A DNA stretch of 55,031 nucleotides from Myxococcota bacterium (GTDB lineage Bacteria; Myxococcota_A; UBA9160; UBA4427): NCBI GenBank assembly GCA_029243605.1, contig JAQWRT010000028.1, positions 1 through 55,031 on the forward strand. Direction: 5' to 3'. The notes beneath the pieces were generated by a model, which made no database searches, was not told the origin of the DNA, and saw only the letters and a program-made list of their open reading frames with translations. Below, in pieces: positions 25,074 through 32,534 of the stretch (positions are counted from its first letter, which is position 1; every line of letters starts with the position of its first letter). A program made the translations under genes and the position numbers.

Positions 25074-25550
25074 CTAGGGGCAGGTCGGCGATACTCTTAT
25101 ATTGGCGAGGTTTATTTGAGGCTTATAGAAATCGCTCGCCCCTCGGTAGATTCGGTAGAGGTTCATACTGTCTTTCTCGGAGCTGGTGGGAGTCGATCTC
25201 AAGGCGACCTCTGCGATCTGGGAGTGTCCTTCGGGAACGAATTCATCGCGATTGACACGGACCAGGGCTTGGTCTCCGCCGGCGGACTCTTCCGTGATCA
25301 AGACGAACAAACAGCCTGACTCGCAGTTGGCACCGGATTGATCGCAATTGCCCGAGTGCTCGGCCTCTCCCTGAAAGCACCGAAGTTCCTTCTGGATCAG
25401 TTCCACCCCTCCCTGGCTGGGAACGCAGACGTCTTCGGGCCAGGGGTTGAGGTCCATGGGCTGGGGAGGCGTTGAAAAGCTATCGGTGACGAAACAGCCC
25501 ATGACCGGAGTGAGGGCAAAAAGGGCGACGATGGCGATTAGAGGGCGCAT
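25074..25550 (-). CDS. Small Cys-containing lipoprotein, unknown function
   Basis: A 158-residue protein. The start at 25550 has GGAG 6 nt upstream. Residues 1-18 form a lipoprotein signal with lipobox PVMGC (Cys19). The mature part contains six or more cysteines clustered in CFQGEAEHSGNCDQSGANCE and SGC, followed by beta-rich sequence (LFVLITEESAGGDQALVRVN). No family was recognised. It lies 39 bp upstream of the somatomedin-B-like gene on the same strand, so the two may be co-transcribed and act together at the envelope. Confidence 0.65.
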   Translation of the reverse strand: MRPLIAIVALFALTPVMGCFVTDSFSTPPQPMDLNPWPEDVCVPSQGGVELIQKELRCFQGEAEHSGNCDQSGANCESGCLFVLITEESAGGDQALVRVNRDEFVPEGHSQIAEVALRSTPTSSEKDSMNLYRIYRGASDFYKPQINLANIRVSPTCP

Positions 25551-25685
25551 GAGAATCTCCGTTCGAGTGAGGGGACTCACGGGCACTCCTTGTGCCGACT
25601 CCCCTGTACTGATGTCATGAACCCGAGTGTCTACCAGGGGCGTCTCCTACGCTGTGAAGCGGGTCACAGGTTGGAACCCTCGTCG

Positions 25686-25767
25686 GGGATAGGCCATTCA
25701 TGCTCGCTTTTGGCACAACGTCCGAGTATGGGCGTTACGCTAAAGCCCTAGGGGAGCCCGTGACGGG
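25686..25767 (+). repeat. Structured intergenic repeat, copy J
   Basis: Copy of the family at 3701 with a perfect 7-bp core hairpin (AACGTCC-GAGTAT-GGGCGTT) and a perfect 3' hairpin CCCG-TGA-CGGG. The outer pair is GGGAT/AGCCC with one mismatch. The following 245 bp (25768-26012) show no recognisable gene. Confidence 0.9.
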
Positions 25768-26012
25768 TCGAATCCCTGGGGTCTCGAGGGCCCCTTATGG
25801 GTATGGGGGGAGGGCGATATCGCGGCTCGGTTGGCGAACCTGCTAGGGCGAATGCCCCCCGGAAGGATCCAGGTGACCGGTACGCTTTGAAACTTGCTCT
25901 TTAAAACGGAAATCGCGGTTGCTCCGGAAGCGCACCTCGGCGAGAAACTCTTCGAACCCTCGGCCTAGGGTCGGGCGATCCAGGTCGGTGCAGTCGACCG
26001 CGCGAATGGTGC

Positions 26013-26054
26013 CCGGGGCCCTCGCTCCGCTTTCCCCTGGAGCGAGGGCCCCGG
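26013..26054 (-). terminator. Perfect 16-bp hairpin downstream of the astacin gene
   Basis: Positions 26013-26028 and 26039-26054 are exact inverted repeats (CCGGGGCCCTCGCTCC / GGAGCGAGGGCCCCGG) with a 10-base loop, starting 10 bp after the end of the minus-strand astacin gene. No T-run follows, so it would be a GC-rich stalling or mRNA-protecting hairpin rather than a canonical rho-independent terminator. Confidence 0.6.
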
Positions 26055-26063
26055 ACTCCGAAA

Positions 26064-28157
26064 CTATTTTCGTGGAATCAACTGCCACGAATCGAAGTCG
26101 CGCTGCCAATCGCATCCCGCCATATCGAGATCTGTTGCGCCGAAGGCCCCAATACAGTTCATGGGGTAGCCTCCCCGGATATCGAATTCACCCGAATGAT
26201 CCACGTTGATCCAGAACCGATTCTCCGATGTCCCTATGCCAGGAGAGCCACAAGACGACTGCTCCACGTCCCCTCGCGGGCTCATACTCACGCACTCACC
26301 GCTGGCCTTGTTCTGGAGCGCGAAGGTCCCGTTCGGGCGGGGCAGGAACTTGAAAGCCTGGCTCTCGCCGCCGTGACACGTCCAGGTTTGCAGAGCTGCA
26401 CTTCCAGCACGCCCACCCGGGACGTCGATGCACTGGCCGTTGTCCACTGAAGCGATATCCCACAATTCGAAGGGGAATTCTCGGACCTCCAATCGAAACG
26501 ATTTAGCCGATAGGCTTCTGCAGTCAGTCTGGATTATCTGGTTCCGCCAGTTCTTCCCGAGGCACATCCTGCTGTGCAGTGGCTTTACCAGAAATTCGGG
26601 ATGCCACCGGTTGCTGTAATCTCCCGAACCGCGCGAGAGGGAGCTGACATCGGCCAGAATAAACTTCTGGTTGCTGCCGCCGTGGCAAGCGTGCTGCTGC
26701 AGAGGCACAAAGCCTGTACTCCCATTGGGTACGTCTAGGCACAGACCACTGTGCTTGGCGCGGATGTAGAAGGAACCCGTTCCCAGTGGATCAGGCTGAA
26801 GCTGCCAGAGTTGATTGTTGCCGGTATGGCAAGTGTAAGCGTTGACTTGGGCCATCGGAGACAGGGATCCGGACGTGACATCGAGGCATTTTTCAGCGAC
26901 GTCTCTCACTACAATCCTGAACGTGGGGCCTTCAGCAGGATCCAAGTAAGTTGCGCACCGGTTGTTGTTCCAGCCAATCAGGGGACAGTAGAGTTCGTGG
27001 ACGTAGCGCTTGTCGTTGGTGCTCAAACCGGTGGTATTCCGTGGGATTAGGCAATTTGCGCCTGAACAACCGTTTCGTCTCCGGATTGTCGGCCGACTGG
27101 GGTCCTGTGCAAAAGCTATGGATGGGTAGTGCATGCTGGAGGCGAAATCGTAAGGGCCGAGGTCTTGACCATCATGACCGCCCCACCAGAGGAACGTGTC
27201 GTCTGAGTACTTGGCGAAGTTGTGTTCTTCGTCCCAAGGGACGTTGCTGAGATCGATGACGACGTACTCATCTCGATCTTCCCTAGACTGCTCATGGAAG
27301 AGTCCTACGGCGTGGCCGATCTCGTGGATGACCTCCAGTTGGCCACAGCCCGGGACCGTGGCCGTCGGCGCGGGGGCCAACATGATCTCCTGGCGCCCTC
27401 CGTCACGGCCTACTGCAGACGCGCACCGATCATCATCGGGCACGAAAACGATAAAGTCGTCCTCTCGGCTGCGGGGGACGAACCGGAGTGGGGTGTTGGC
27501 CTGCCAATGGGCAATGGCGGCTTGGACCCGACCGGGGTTCGGCAGGTTCTGATCGATGACGAAAGGCACATTGGCGTTAGGCCAGAGTTCCTCCCTGCTG
27601 GCTACGGCCGCCAGCCCCGAGACGGTTGTGGCATAGCCGGCGCTTCCCGGCGGGGTGTGGCCATAACTTTTCATGGTTTCCGCCGAGTGTCGCCTCATCT
27701 TGTCGAGGTTGACGATGATATCCCCCTGGACGTACGCAACTCCATCGACTAGTTCGTACTCGAGGGTGAAGGGCCCAAAGGGTGTCTGGAACGTCTCCGA
27801 ATGCACGCTCTTCGGTTTCACAGCGGAATCGATCAACGGTTTGGTGATGAGGCCCGATGCAGCATACGGCTTTGTTTCTGCCTCGGGCTGAGCACTGATT
27901 TCCTGCCAGGGACCATCGGCGGTTTCGACTGTCTTCGGGCTCGGTTTCTCATCGGCTCGCTTGATTTCCTCTGTCGGGGTTGTCTTGTCCGTGTAACCAT
28001 CGAAGCTCGCCGCCTTGACTGGCAGAGTCGGCAGGGCGAGCAGAATGGTCAACCATGAGAGCACGAAAACCATGGCGGGTGCCCGACTCTTTCCGATATT
28101 CGGTTTCGAGGCGCAGAGGCAAACTAAATTGGATCGCCGTAGGATTGAGCGATACAT
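26064..28157 (-). CDS. Secreted astacin (M12A) metalloprotease with ricin-B lectin domains
   Basis: A 697-residue exported enzyme. The start at 28157 is supported by GGAGGA 8 nt upstream. A hydrophobic export segment spans about 28-48, followed by a propeptide-like region to about 185. The zinc motif HEIGHAVGLFHEQSREDRD is at 278-296 and the Met-turn SMHYPS at 341-346, the complete astacin signature. From about residue 390 come two beta-trefoil lectin repeats with QxW-type units (KCLDVTSGSLSPMAQVNAYT, CLDVPNGSTGFVPLQQHAC, QCIDVPGGRAGSAALQTWTC). It probably degrades glycosylated extracellular proteins, with the lectin part for binding. A 16-bp hairpin follows the stop. Confidence 0.92.
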   Translation of the reverse strand: MYRSILRRSNLVCLCASKPNIGKSRAPAMVFVLSWLTILLALPTLPVKAASFDGYTDKTTPTEEIKRADEKPSPKTVETADGPWQEISAQPEAETKPYAASGLITKPLIDSAVKPKSVHSETFQTPFGPFTLEYELVDGVAYVQGDIIVNLDKMRRHSAETMKSYGHTPPGSAGYATTVSGLAAVASREELWPNANVPFVIDQNLPNPGRVQAAIAHWQANTPLRFVPRSREDDFIVFVPDDDRCASAVGRDGGRQEIMLAPAPTATVPGCGQLEVIHEIGHAVGLFHEQSREDRDEYVVIDLSNVPWDEEHNFAKYSDDTFLWWGGHDGQDLGPYDFASSMHYPSIAFAQDPSRPTIRRRNGCSGANCLIPRNTTGLSTNDKRYVHELYCPLIGWNNNRCATYLDPAEGPTFRIVVRDVAEKCLDVTSGSLSPMAQVNAYTCHTGNNQLWQLQPDPLGTGSFYIRAKHSGLCLDVPNGSTGFVPLQQHACHGGSNQKFILADVSSLSRGSGDYSNRWHPEFLVKPLHSRMCLGKNWRNQIIQTDCRSLSAKSFRLEVREFPFELWDIASVDNGQCIDVPGGRAGSAALQTWTCHGGESQAFKFLPRPNGTFALQNKASGECVSMSPRGDVEQSSCGSPGIGTSENRFWINVDHSGEFDIRGGYPMNCIGAFGATDLDMAGCDWQRDFDSWQLIPRK

Positions 28158-28345
28158 CGGTGATTTCCTCCAGAGTGGTGGTTGCCCAGAATCCACTAGG
28201 GACGCGTTGGGTGGCGCAGAAGGGAAGTCCTCGTTTTTTTTTGGCATGGCCCCATCGTGGAAGAAGTCATTTGATCTTTCTGTGAACTGCCTCACACCTT
28301 GTAGTCGGAAGCCCCATGCCCAGGTCGGGACAGAAGCATTTTTTT

Positions 28346-28420
28346 GGTCGGGTTGTCTTCCAGAACAACGTCCGGGGAGGGGTGTTATGTTCAGTGGCTA
28401 TTGGGAGTCCTGTGGTGGGC
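28346..28420 (+). repeat. Structured intergenic repeat, copy K (diverged)
   Basis: Diverged copy of the family at 3701 between the divergent astacin and phytanoyl dioxygenase genes. The core is AACGTCC-GGGGAG-GGGTGTT: the loop has changed completely but the stem is kept through a G-U pair. The 5' GGGATAGG part is lost, and the outer ATCCC has decayed. Confidence 0.65.
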
Positions 28421-28459
28421 CGGCTTGGGCGGCGAGCAGGGCATTTTCAGGAGATACGC

Positions 28460-29377
28460 ATGCCGGCCGATGACCACCGACTGACTACCGCGGAGATGGC
28501 GCGTTTCGTTGCTGAAGGTTTCCTTCGCTTCGACGCACTGGTTCCTGGGGATCTAGGCCAGCGCATGCTCGAAGAACTCGGTGAACTCGAGAAAATCAAA
28601 CTCCGGCAGGCCGTCGGACTGCCGCCGGAAGGCAACTCGGTCGTGCATCCAGAATCCCTGACACCCCTCGCTGAGTGCTACCTCGCGCCCTCTGGGATCG
28701 GGGAGTTCCTCCGTCTTCCCGCCGTGGGGGGTATTATCCGCTCGCTCGTCGGCGATAATCCGCTCTTTGACCACGACTTCGTTCATCGTCTGCCTGCCGG
28801 GAGCGGCTACAAGCAGCACCTCCACGTGGATGCAGTGATCGACAATGCCGACCCGGCTTTCGATATTCAGATCTTCTACTACCCCGCCGAAGTGAAGGCG
28901 GGGGAGGGGGGCACTCGCATGGTGCCGGGCAGCCATTTGCGCAGGGTCCGCGCCGAGGGAGTCTCTCGCTACCAACACATTCTCGGCGAAGAACAGTTCA
29001 GCGGGCCAGCGGGTACCCTGATGGTCTGCCATCAGGGATTGTGGCACGCCGGCCAGCCCAACCCCGGCCTCAACGATCGCTGGCTCTACAAGATTCGGCT
29101 GAATCCCCGCGTACCCCAGGTCCGGTTATGGAATACGTTGGATTTCAAAGGGCTGCATAACGATGCCCGGGACCACACTTTTGCGCACAGGCGTTTCGAC
29201 AGTGTCGCGGAAATTCTGAGGAAGATGCAGCCCTGGCAGCAGGGACATGAAGCACGCTACGAGCAGATGCAGCGTGCACGGCTCTGGCGTTATCTCTCGG
29301 GTGACGACGGCTTTGACGTCGACTACTACCACACCCGAATCGAGGGCCGCGCACGCCTTTCCCGAGCGGGGGACTGA
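28460..29377 (+). CDS. Phytanoyl-CoA dioxygenase (PhyH)-family protein
   Basis: A 305-residue Fe(II)/2-oxoglutarate dioxygenase. The start at 28460 has AGGAG upstream. Iron ligands are visible in HLHVDAV (H-x-D) and the distal His of CHQGLWHAGQPNPG, with an Arg shortly after for 2-oxoglutarate. The segment FYYPAEVKAGEGGTRMVPGS is the family's central strand. The substrate is not inferable. The stop TGA overlaps the ATG of the following 89-residue gene (TGATG), so the two are translationally coupled. Confidence 0.88.
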   Translation: MPADDHRLTTAEMARFVAEGFLRFDALVPGDLGQRMLEELGELEKIKLRQAVGLPPEGNSVVHPESLTPLAECYLAPSGIGEFLRLPAVGGIIRSLVGDNPLFDHDFVHRLPAGSGYKQHLHVDAVIDNADPAFDIQIFYYPAEVKAGEGGTRMVPGSHLRRVRAEGVSRYQHILGEEQFSGPAGTLMVCHQGLWHAGQPNPGLNDRWLYKIRLNPRVPQVRLWNTLDFKGLHNDARDHTFAHRRFDSVAEILRKMQPWQQGHEARYEQMQRARLWRYLSGDDGFDVDYYHTRIEGRARLSRAGD

Positions 29378-29646
29378 TGGAGCGCCAGCAAATTCTCTAT
29401 CTATGGCTCGCCGAAGGGGCTCTCGATACCCCCACCATTGGCTGGGCTTTTCATGACGGGGCGAAGGGCCAGGGCCCCTCGCTTCCCGCGACTGAGCCGC
29501 CGTATGCGACGGGCCTCGGAGCCCTCGAGGACGGTTGGTTTCTGATTCAATCAGCCCGTCCGCCCCAGCCCGATCTGGGCGACGGGCACGGCATCTCGTA
29601 CCTGCCCAACGAATTCGTCTTTGAGCGAAGAATCACCATCGACTAG
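29377..29646 (+). CDS. Small conserved-looking protein coupled to PhyH, unknown function
   Basis: An 89-residue acidic protein with no signal peptide or membrane segment. It starts at an ATG overlapping the PhyH stop codon. The sequence has Trp/Gly/Pro-rich stretches (LYLWLAEGALDTPTIGWAF, ALEDGWFLIQSARPP, GHGISYLPNEFVFER) that look like a compact beta fold. The family is not recognised. Tight coupling suggests it acts with the dioxygenase. Codon composition matches that of the upstream gene, supporting that it is real. Confidence 0.6.
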   Translation: MERQQILYLWLAEGALDTPTIGWAFHDGAKGQGPSLPATEPPYATGLGALEDGWFLIQSARPPQPDLGDGHGISYLPNEFVFERRITID

Positions 29647-29648
29647 TG

Positions 29649-29719
29649 GGCCAGGGGCGTCTGCCCGGCGTTCGGATATGGGCGTTCTACTGAATGCCTA
29701 GGGAGAGCGCCGTGGGGAG
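29649..29719 (+). repeat. Structured intergenic repeat, copy L (5'-truncated, overlaps a gene end)
   Basis: Copy of the family at 3701 lacking the 5' third. It has the core GGCGTTC-GGATAT-GGGCGTT and TGAATGCCTAGGGAGAGC. It fills the gap between convergent genes, and its CTAG supplies the stop codon (29698-29700) of the minus-strand PhyH gene. The last few residues of that protein (SPRRSP) are therefore repeat-encoded. Confidence 0.75.
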
Positions 29720-30639
29720 AGTGCCTTACGGTAGGGCGTGAGGTCCCAGTCAGGCCAGCGTTGCTGTGAACGTTCGAGGGTGCGGGCGGTCCAGAATGTA
29801 TCTCCCGGTCTCGGCACGCCGATGCAGGCAAGTTGATCCGGCGTCGCGTTGTCGAAGATCAAATGCCATGGTTTGAGGAAGCTAAAAGGCCAGGCGGACC
29901 AGCCGATCATGTCGTTGCCCGCGCTCTTGTAGCTTGCGGTGAGCGTATATCGCGAGCCGTCAACTTCGGTGAGATTTGTACCCCGGTGATAGACGTCGAT
30001 GCCATAGGCAAAAATCGATCCGACGGGCGCTGCACCCGATTTCTCTACAGCCTTGAGTGCGAATTGAGTGTCCGAATCTCCTTCAAGAAACATCGGACGA
30101 TTCGGCCCTGTGATGGCGTTGCTCGCCGACTGCGGCACGTAATGCACGGCGCCGAGTGCATCGCTGACATCGGTGAGGTAAATCATGAAGTTGATCGTTC
30201 GTAGGCGCACGTCGTCGGACGGCACTGTCAGCGTGTGGTTCTTGTAGTCGCAGTGAAAGTTTTGCTCATAGTCGGCTTCGCCGGTGAACTTTGCCCACGC
30301 ATGGGATTGATAGAGATGGACGGAATCGCTTCCGAGTGCGGCCTTGGCAAAAGCCATGAGTTGGGGATGCAGGCCGAGCAAGTTGAGCGCCGGTGAGCAA
30401 TCGAAAGGCATGTCATCGAAGTTTTTGAACTGATCAAGAGCGAACGTCCCCACCGCACCGTCGCGTTCAACTTCGAGCGCTTGGGAGCCCCCCGTAGCCG
30501 GGCCGCGGTCTTGATAGACCTTTTTCATGTCGCCGAGGCACGGCGCAATTTCGTCCGGCGTGAAGAAGGAAGGCAACAGAACCGCCCCTTCTTCTCTCCA
30601 AGTGGCGACTTGCTCTTCGCTGAAATAGCTCTCGGTCAT
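29698..30639 (-). CDS. Phytanoyl-CoA dioxygenase (PhyH)-family protein, second paralogue
   Basis: A 313-residue Fe(II)/2-oxoglutarate dioxygenase. The start at 30639 has AGAGGA 8 nt upstream. N-terminus MTESYFSEEQVATWREEGAV, iron ligands in NFHCDYKNHTLTV (H-x-D) and the distal His in YGIDVYHRGTNLT. Sequence similarity to the 28460 protein is low beyond the fold, so they are not recent duplicates. The final six residues lie in repeat copy L, implying that the original C-terminus was altered by the repeat or a nearby rearrangement. The substrate is unknown. Confidence 0.88.
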   Translation of the reverse strand: MTESYFSEEQVATWREEGAVLLPSFFTPDEIAPCLGDMKKVYQDRGPATGGSQALEVERDGAVGTFALDQFKNFDDMPFDCSPALNLLGLHPQLMAFAKAALGSDSVHLYQSHAWAKFTGEADYEQNFHCDYKNHTLTVPSDDVRLRTINFMIYLTDVSDALGAVHYVPQSASNAITGPNRPMFLEGDSDTQFALKAVEKSGAAPVGSIFAYGIDVYHRGTNLTEVDGSRYTLTASYKSAGNDMIGWSAWPFSFLKPWHLIFDNATPDQLACIGVPRPGDTFWTARTLERSQQRWPDWDLTPYRKALSPRRSP

Positions 30640-30889
30640 TTCGCTCGTCCTCTTGGAATTCCCCGGGAAGGAGTCGAGTCTTACCACGAACATCGCGCTC
30701 GCTGCAAGTTGCTCGATCTGGGATGGCCGCATCTCCAATATAAGCGGGCGTCGGCCACTGGGAAGGACCGACTCGACCGAAGGAGAAAAGGGGCTACAGC
30801 AAGTTCTGTGAGCCCCCCTATTTCTGGCCACGGCGGGGTCGGCTGCGAATCAGGGCCGAGGGCAAGAGATTCTGCTTTTTCGGTGAGAA

Positions 30890-30943
30890 CTGCTGGCTAG
30901 GGGCCCTAGGTTAGATCTCTGACGAGCGCCCCGTCGCGGAGAG
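30890..30943 (+). repeat. Structured intergenic repeat, copy M (3' half only)
   Basis: Partial copy of the family at 3701: GGTTAGATCTCTGACGAGC and CCCCGTCGCGGA correspond to the consensus 3' half. The core hairpin is missing. It ends 2 bp before the stop of the minus-strand MFS gene, repeating the gene-end position seen for copies G and L. Confidence 0.6.
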
Positions 30944-30945
30944 CA

Positions 30946-32298
30946 TCAGTTGCGTCGGGGTTGGGGAGATGGCGCCAGTAGAGCGAAGAGGAAAACTCCG
31001 GCGGAGAGCGCACAACTCCAGAGCAAGCCCACCCTGTAGGAGCCGAGGTAAGTCTTGGCTGCGGCCAGCATGGCGGGCCCCAGAGCGCTGCCGGCCACCA
31101 TGCAGCTCATTTGGACACTTGAAATGGCGCCGAGATGTTTGCGGCCGAAGAAATTCGGCATTGCGACGTTCATCAGAGTTGCGAAGAGCCCGCCCGCGCA
31201 CCCCCACCCCACGATCATCATCACCATGAAGACCGGCTCACCGAGTCGGCCGGCGCCGATGTAGGCGATGATCTGAAAGCTCATGAACGCGAGCACCAGG
31301 GTTCGGACTGGCACTCGGTCCGCCAGCCAGCCCGCGAGCATCCCAACGCTTGTGCTCACGATCGCGTTGGGAATGAAGACGCGTACGGCTTCGCGGCCGC
31401 CAATGCCAGTATCGACTCCAATGTCCATAATGTGAAACGTGACGCCGGTGAATACCATCGCTTGCAAAGTGAGTGCAAGGGTGACGTACCAGAAGCGCGC
31501 AGTGCGCAGGGCTTCAGCGCGGGTATAGCTGGGCTCCTCGTCGAGGCTCAGCGGGTCCGATCCGTCGTCGCCCCGGTTCGTACCCGATCCCTTCTCGGCC
31601 GGGGCGTCGCCGTCCATCCTGAGCCCGCACTCCTCCGGATCCTCCCGGTAGAAGAATAGGGCGATCGCGCTCATTCCAAGCCCAACAAGTGCCGCCAAGA
31701 TGAGCCACGCGTTCCGCCAGTTCGCGAGATCGATCAGCCACTGAAGAAATACCGGCGCAATGGCAAACCCACCCGAAACAAATACCCCTGAGAGGCCGGA
31801 CACGAACCCACGCCTACGCTCGAACCACTTCGCCATCATGGTGCGGGAGGCGATTGTGAGCATTCCCTGCCCGCTGAAGCGGAGCATCATGAAGCCAAAT
31901 GTGAGGAGAACAGCCGCGACCAATGATGGTTCCGTGAAGCCCCCCTGCTCGGCGAAGATCAGGGCGAGTGTATCGAGTTGTGTCATGGCGCAAAGCGTGG
32001 CGGCGACGAGCACACATGCCACTGCGGCGGTAAATCGTGACCCATGTTTATCGAGGAAGAGTCCGCCTCTCGGCAATAAGAGACTGCTGGCAAGAGTCCC
32101 GATCAAGTAGGTGTAGGTGAGTTCGAGGCGGGTGAGACCGGTTGCTTGGATCAGGTGATCGGTAAAAACGCTCACCCCCATCGTCTGCCCGGGGATGCTC
32201 ATCACGATGCCAAAAGTTGCCGCCCCAACGACCACCCAGCCATAAAAGAACGGGAGCTTCTTGGGAGCGAAGGGGATATGCGGGGCGATTCTGGCCAT
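30946..32298 (-). CDS. MFS transporter (monocarboxylate/OFA-like)
   Basis: A 450-residue 12-helix permease. An N-terminal YGWVVVGAATFGIVMSIPGQ is the typical first helix of the MCT/OFA branch. MMAKWFERRRGFVSGLSGVF is the family's helix 4-5 loop. A charged central loop (AEKGSGTNRGDDGSDPLSLD) separates the halves. The substrate is probably an organic acid, but this is inference. It lies near the catabolic genes to its right and could import their substrate. The start codon at 32298 (ATG) has no strong ribosome-binding site. It is divergent from the amidohydrolase gene at 32535. Confidence 0.85.
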   Translation of the reverse strand: MARIAPHIPFAPKKLPFFYGWVVVGAATFGIVMSIPGQTMGVSVFTDHLIQATGLTRLELTYTYLIGTLASSLLLPRGGLFLDKHGSRFTAAVACVLVAATLCAMTQLDTLALIFAEQGGFTEPSLVAAVLLTFGFMMLRFSGQGMLTIASRTMMAKWFERRRGFVSGLSGVFVSGGFAIAPVFLQWLIDLANWRNAWLILAALVGLGMSAIALFFYREDPEECGLRMDGDAPAEKGSGTNRGDDGSDPLSLDEEPSYTRAEALRTARFWYVTLALTLQAMVFTGVTFHIMDIGVDTGIGGREAVRVFIPNAIVSTSVGMLAGWLADRVPVRTLVLAFMSFQIIAYIGAGRLGEPVFMVMMIVGWGCAGGLFATLMNVAMPNFFGRKHLGAISSVQMSCMVAGSALGPAMLAAAKTYLGSYRVGLLWSCALSAGVFLFALLAPSPQPRRN

Positions 32299-32534
32299 GA
32301 ATGGTGCGTACCCTAGCAGGCCGTCGAGGGAAGAGCGGGACGCCGAAGGGCTGCGGCTCGGGGGGGATCATTTAAGCTTCTTCGGGCCTGAAGCCCATGG
32401 GCAGTCTTGGGGCTTCAAAATCGCTTGAATGTCCTATCCTGCATAGCTCGGCCGAACACTATTTGTGGTGCACGGCCCGACCCTTTGCAACTCTCGCTTG
32501 CCCCACCCCAGATATCGCAGACCCAGGAGAACAC

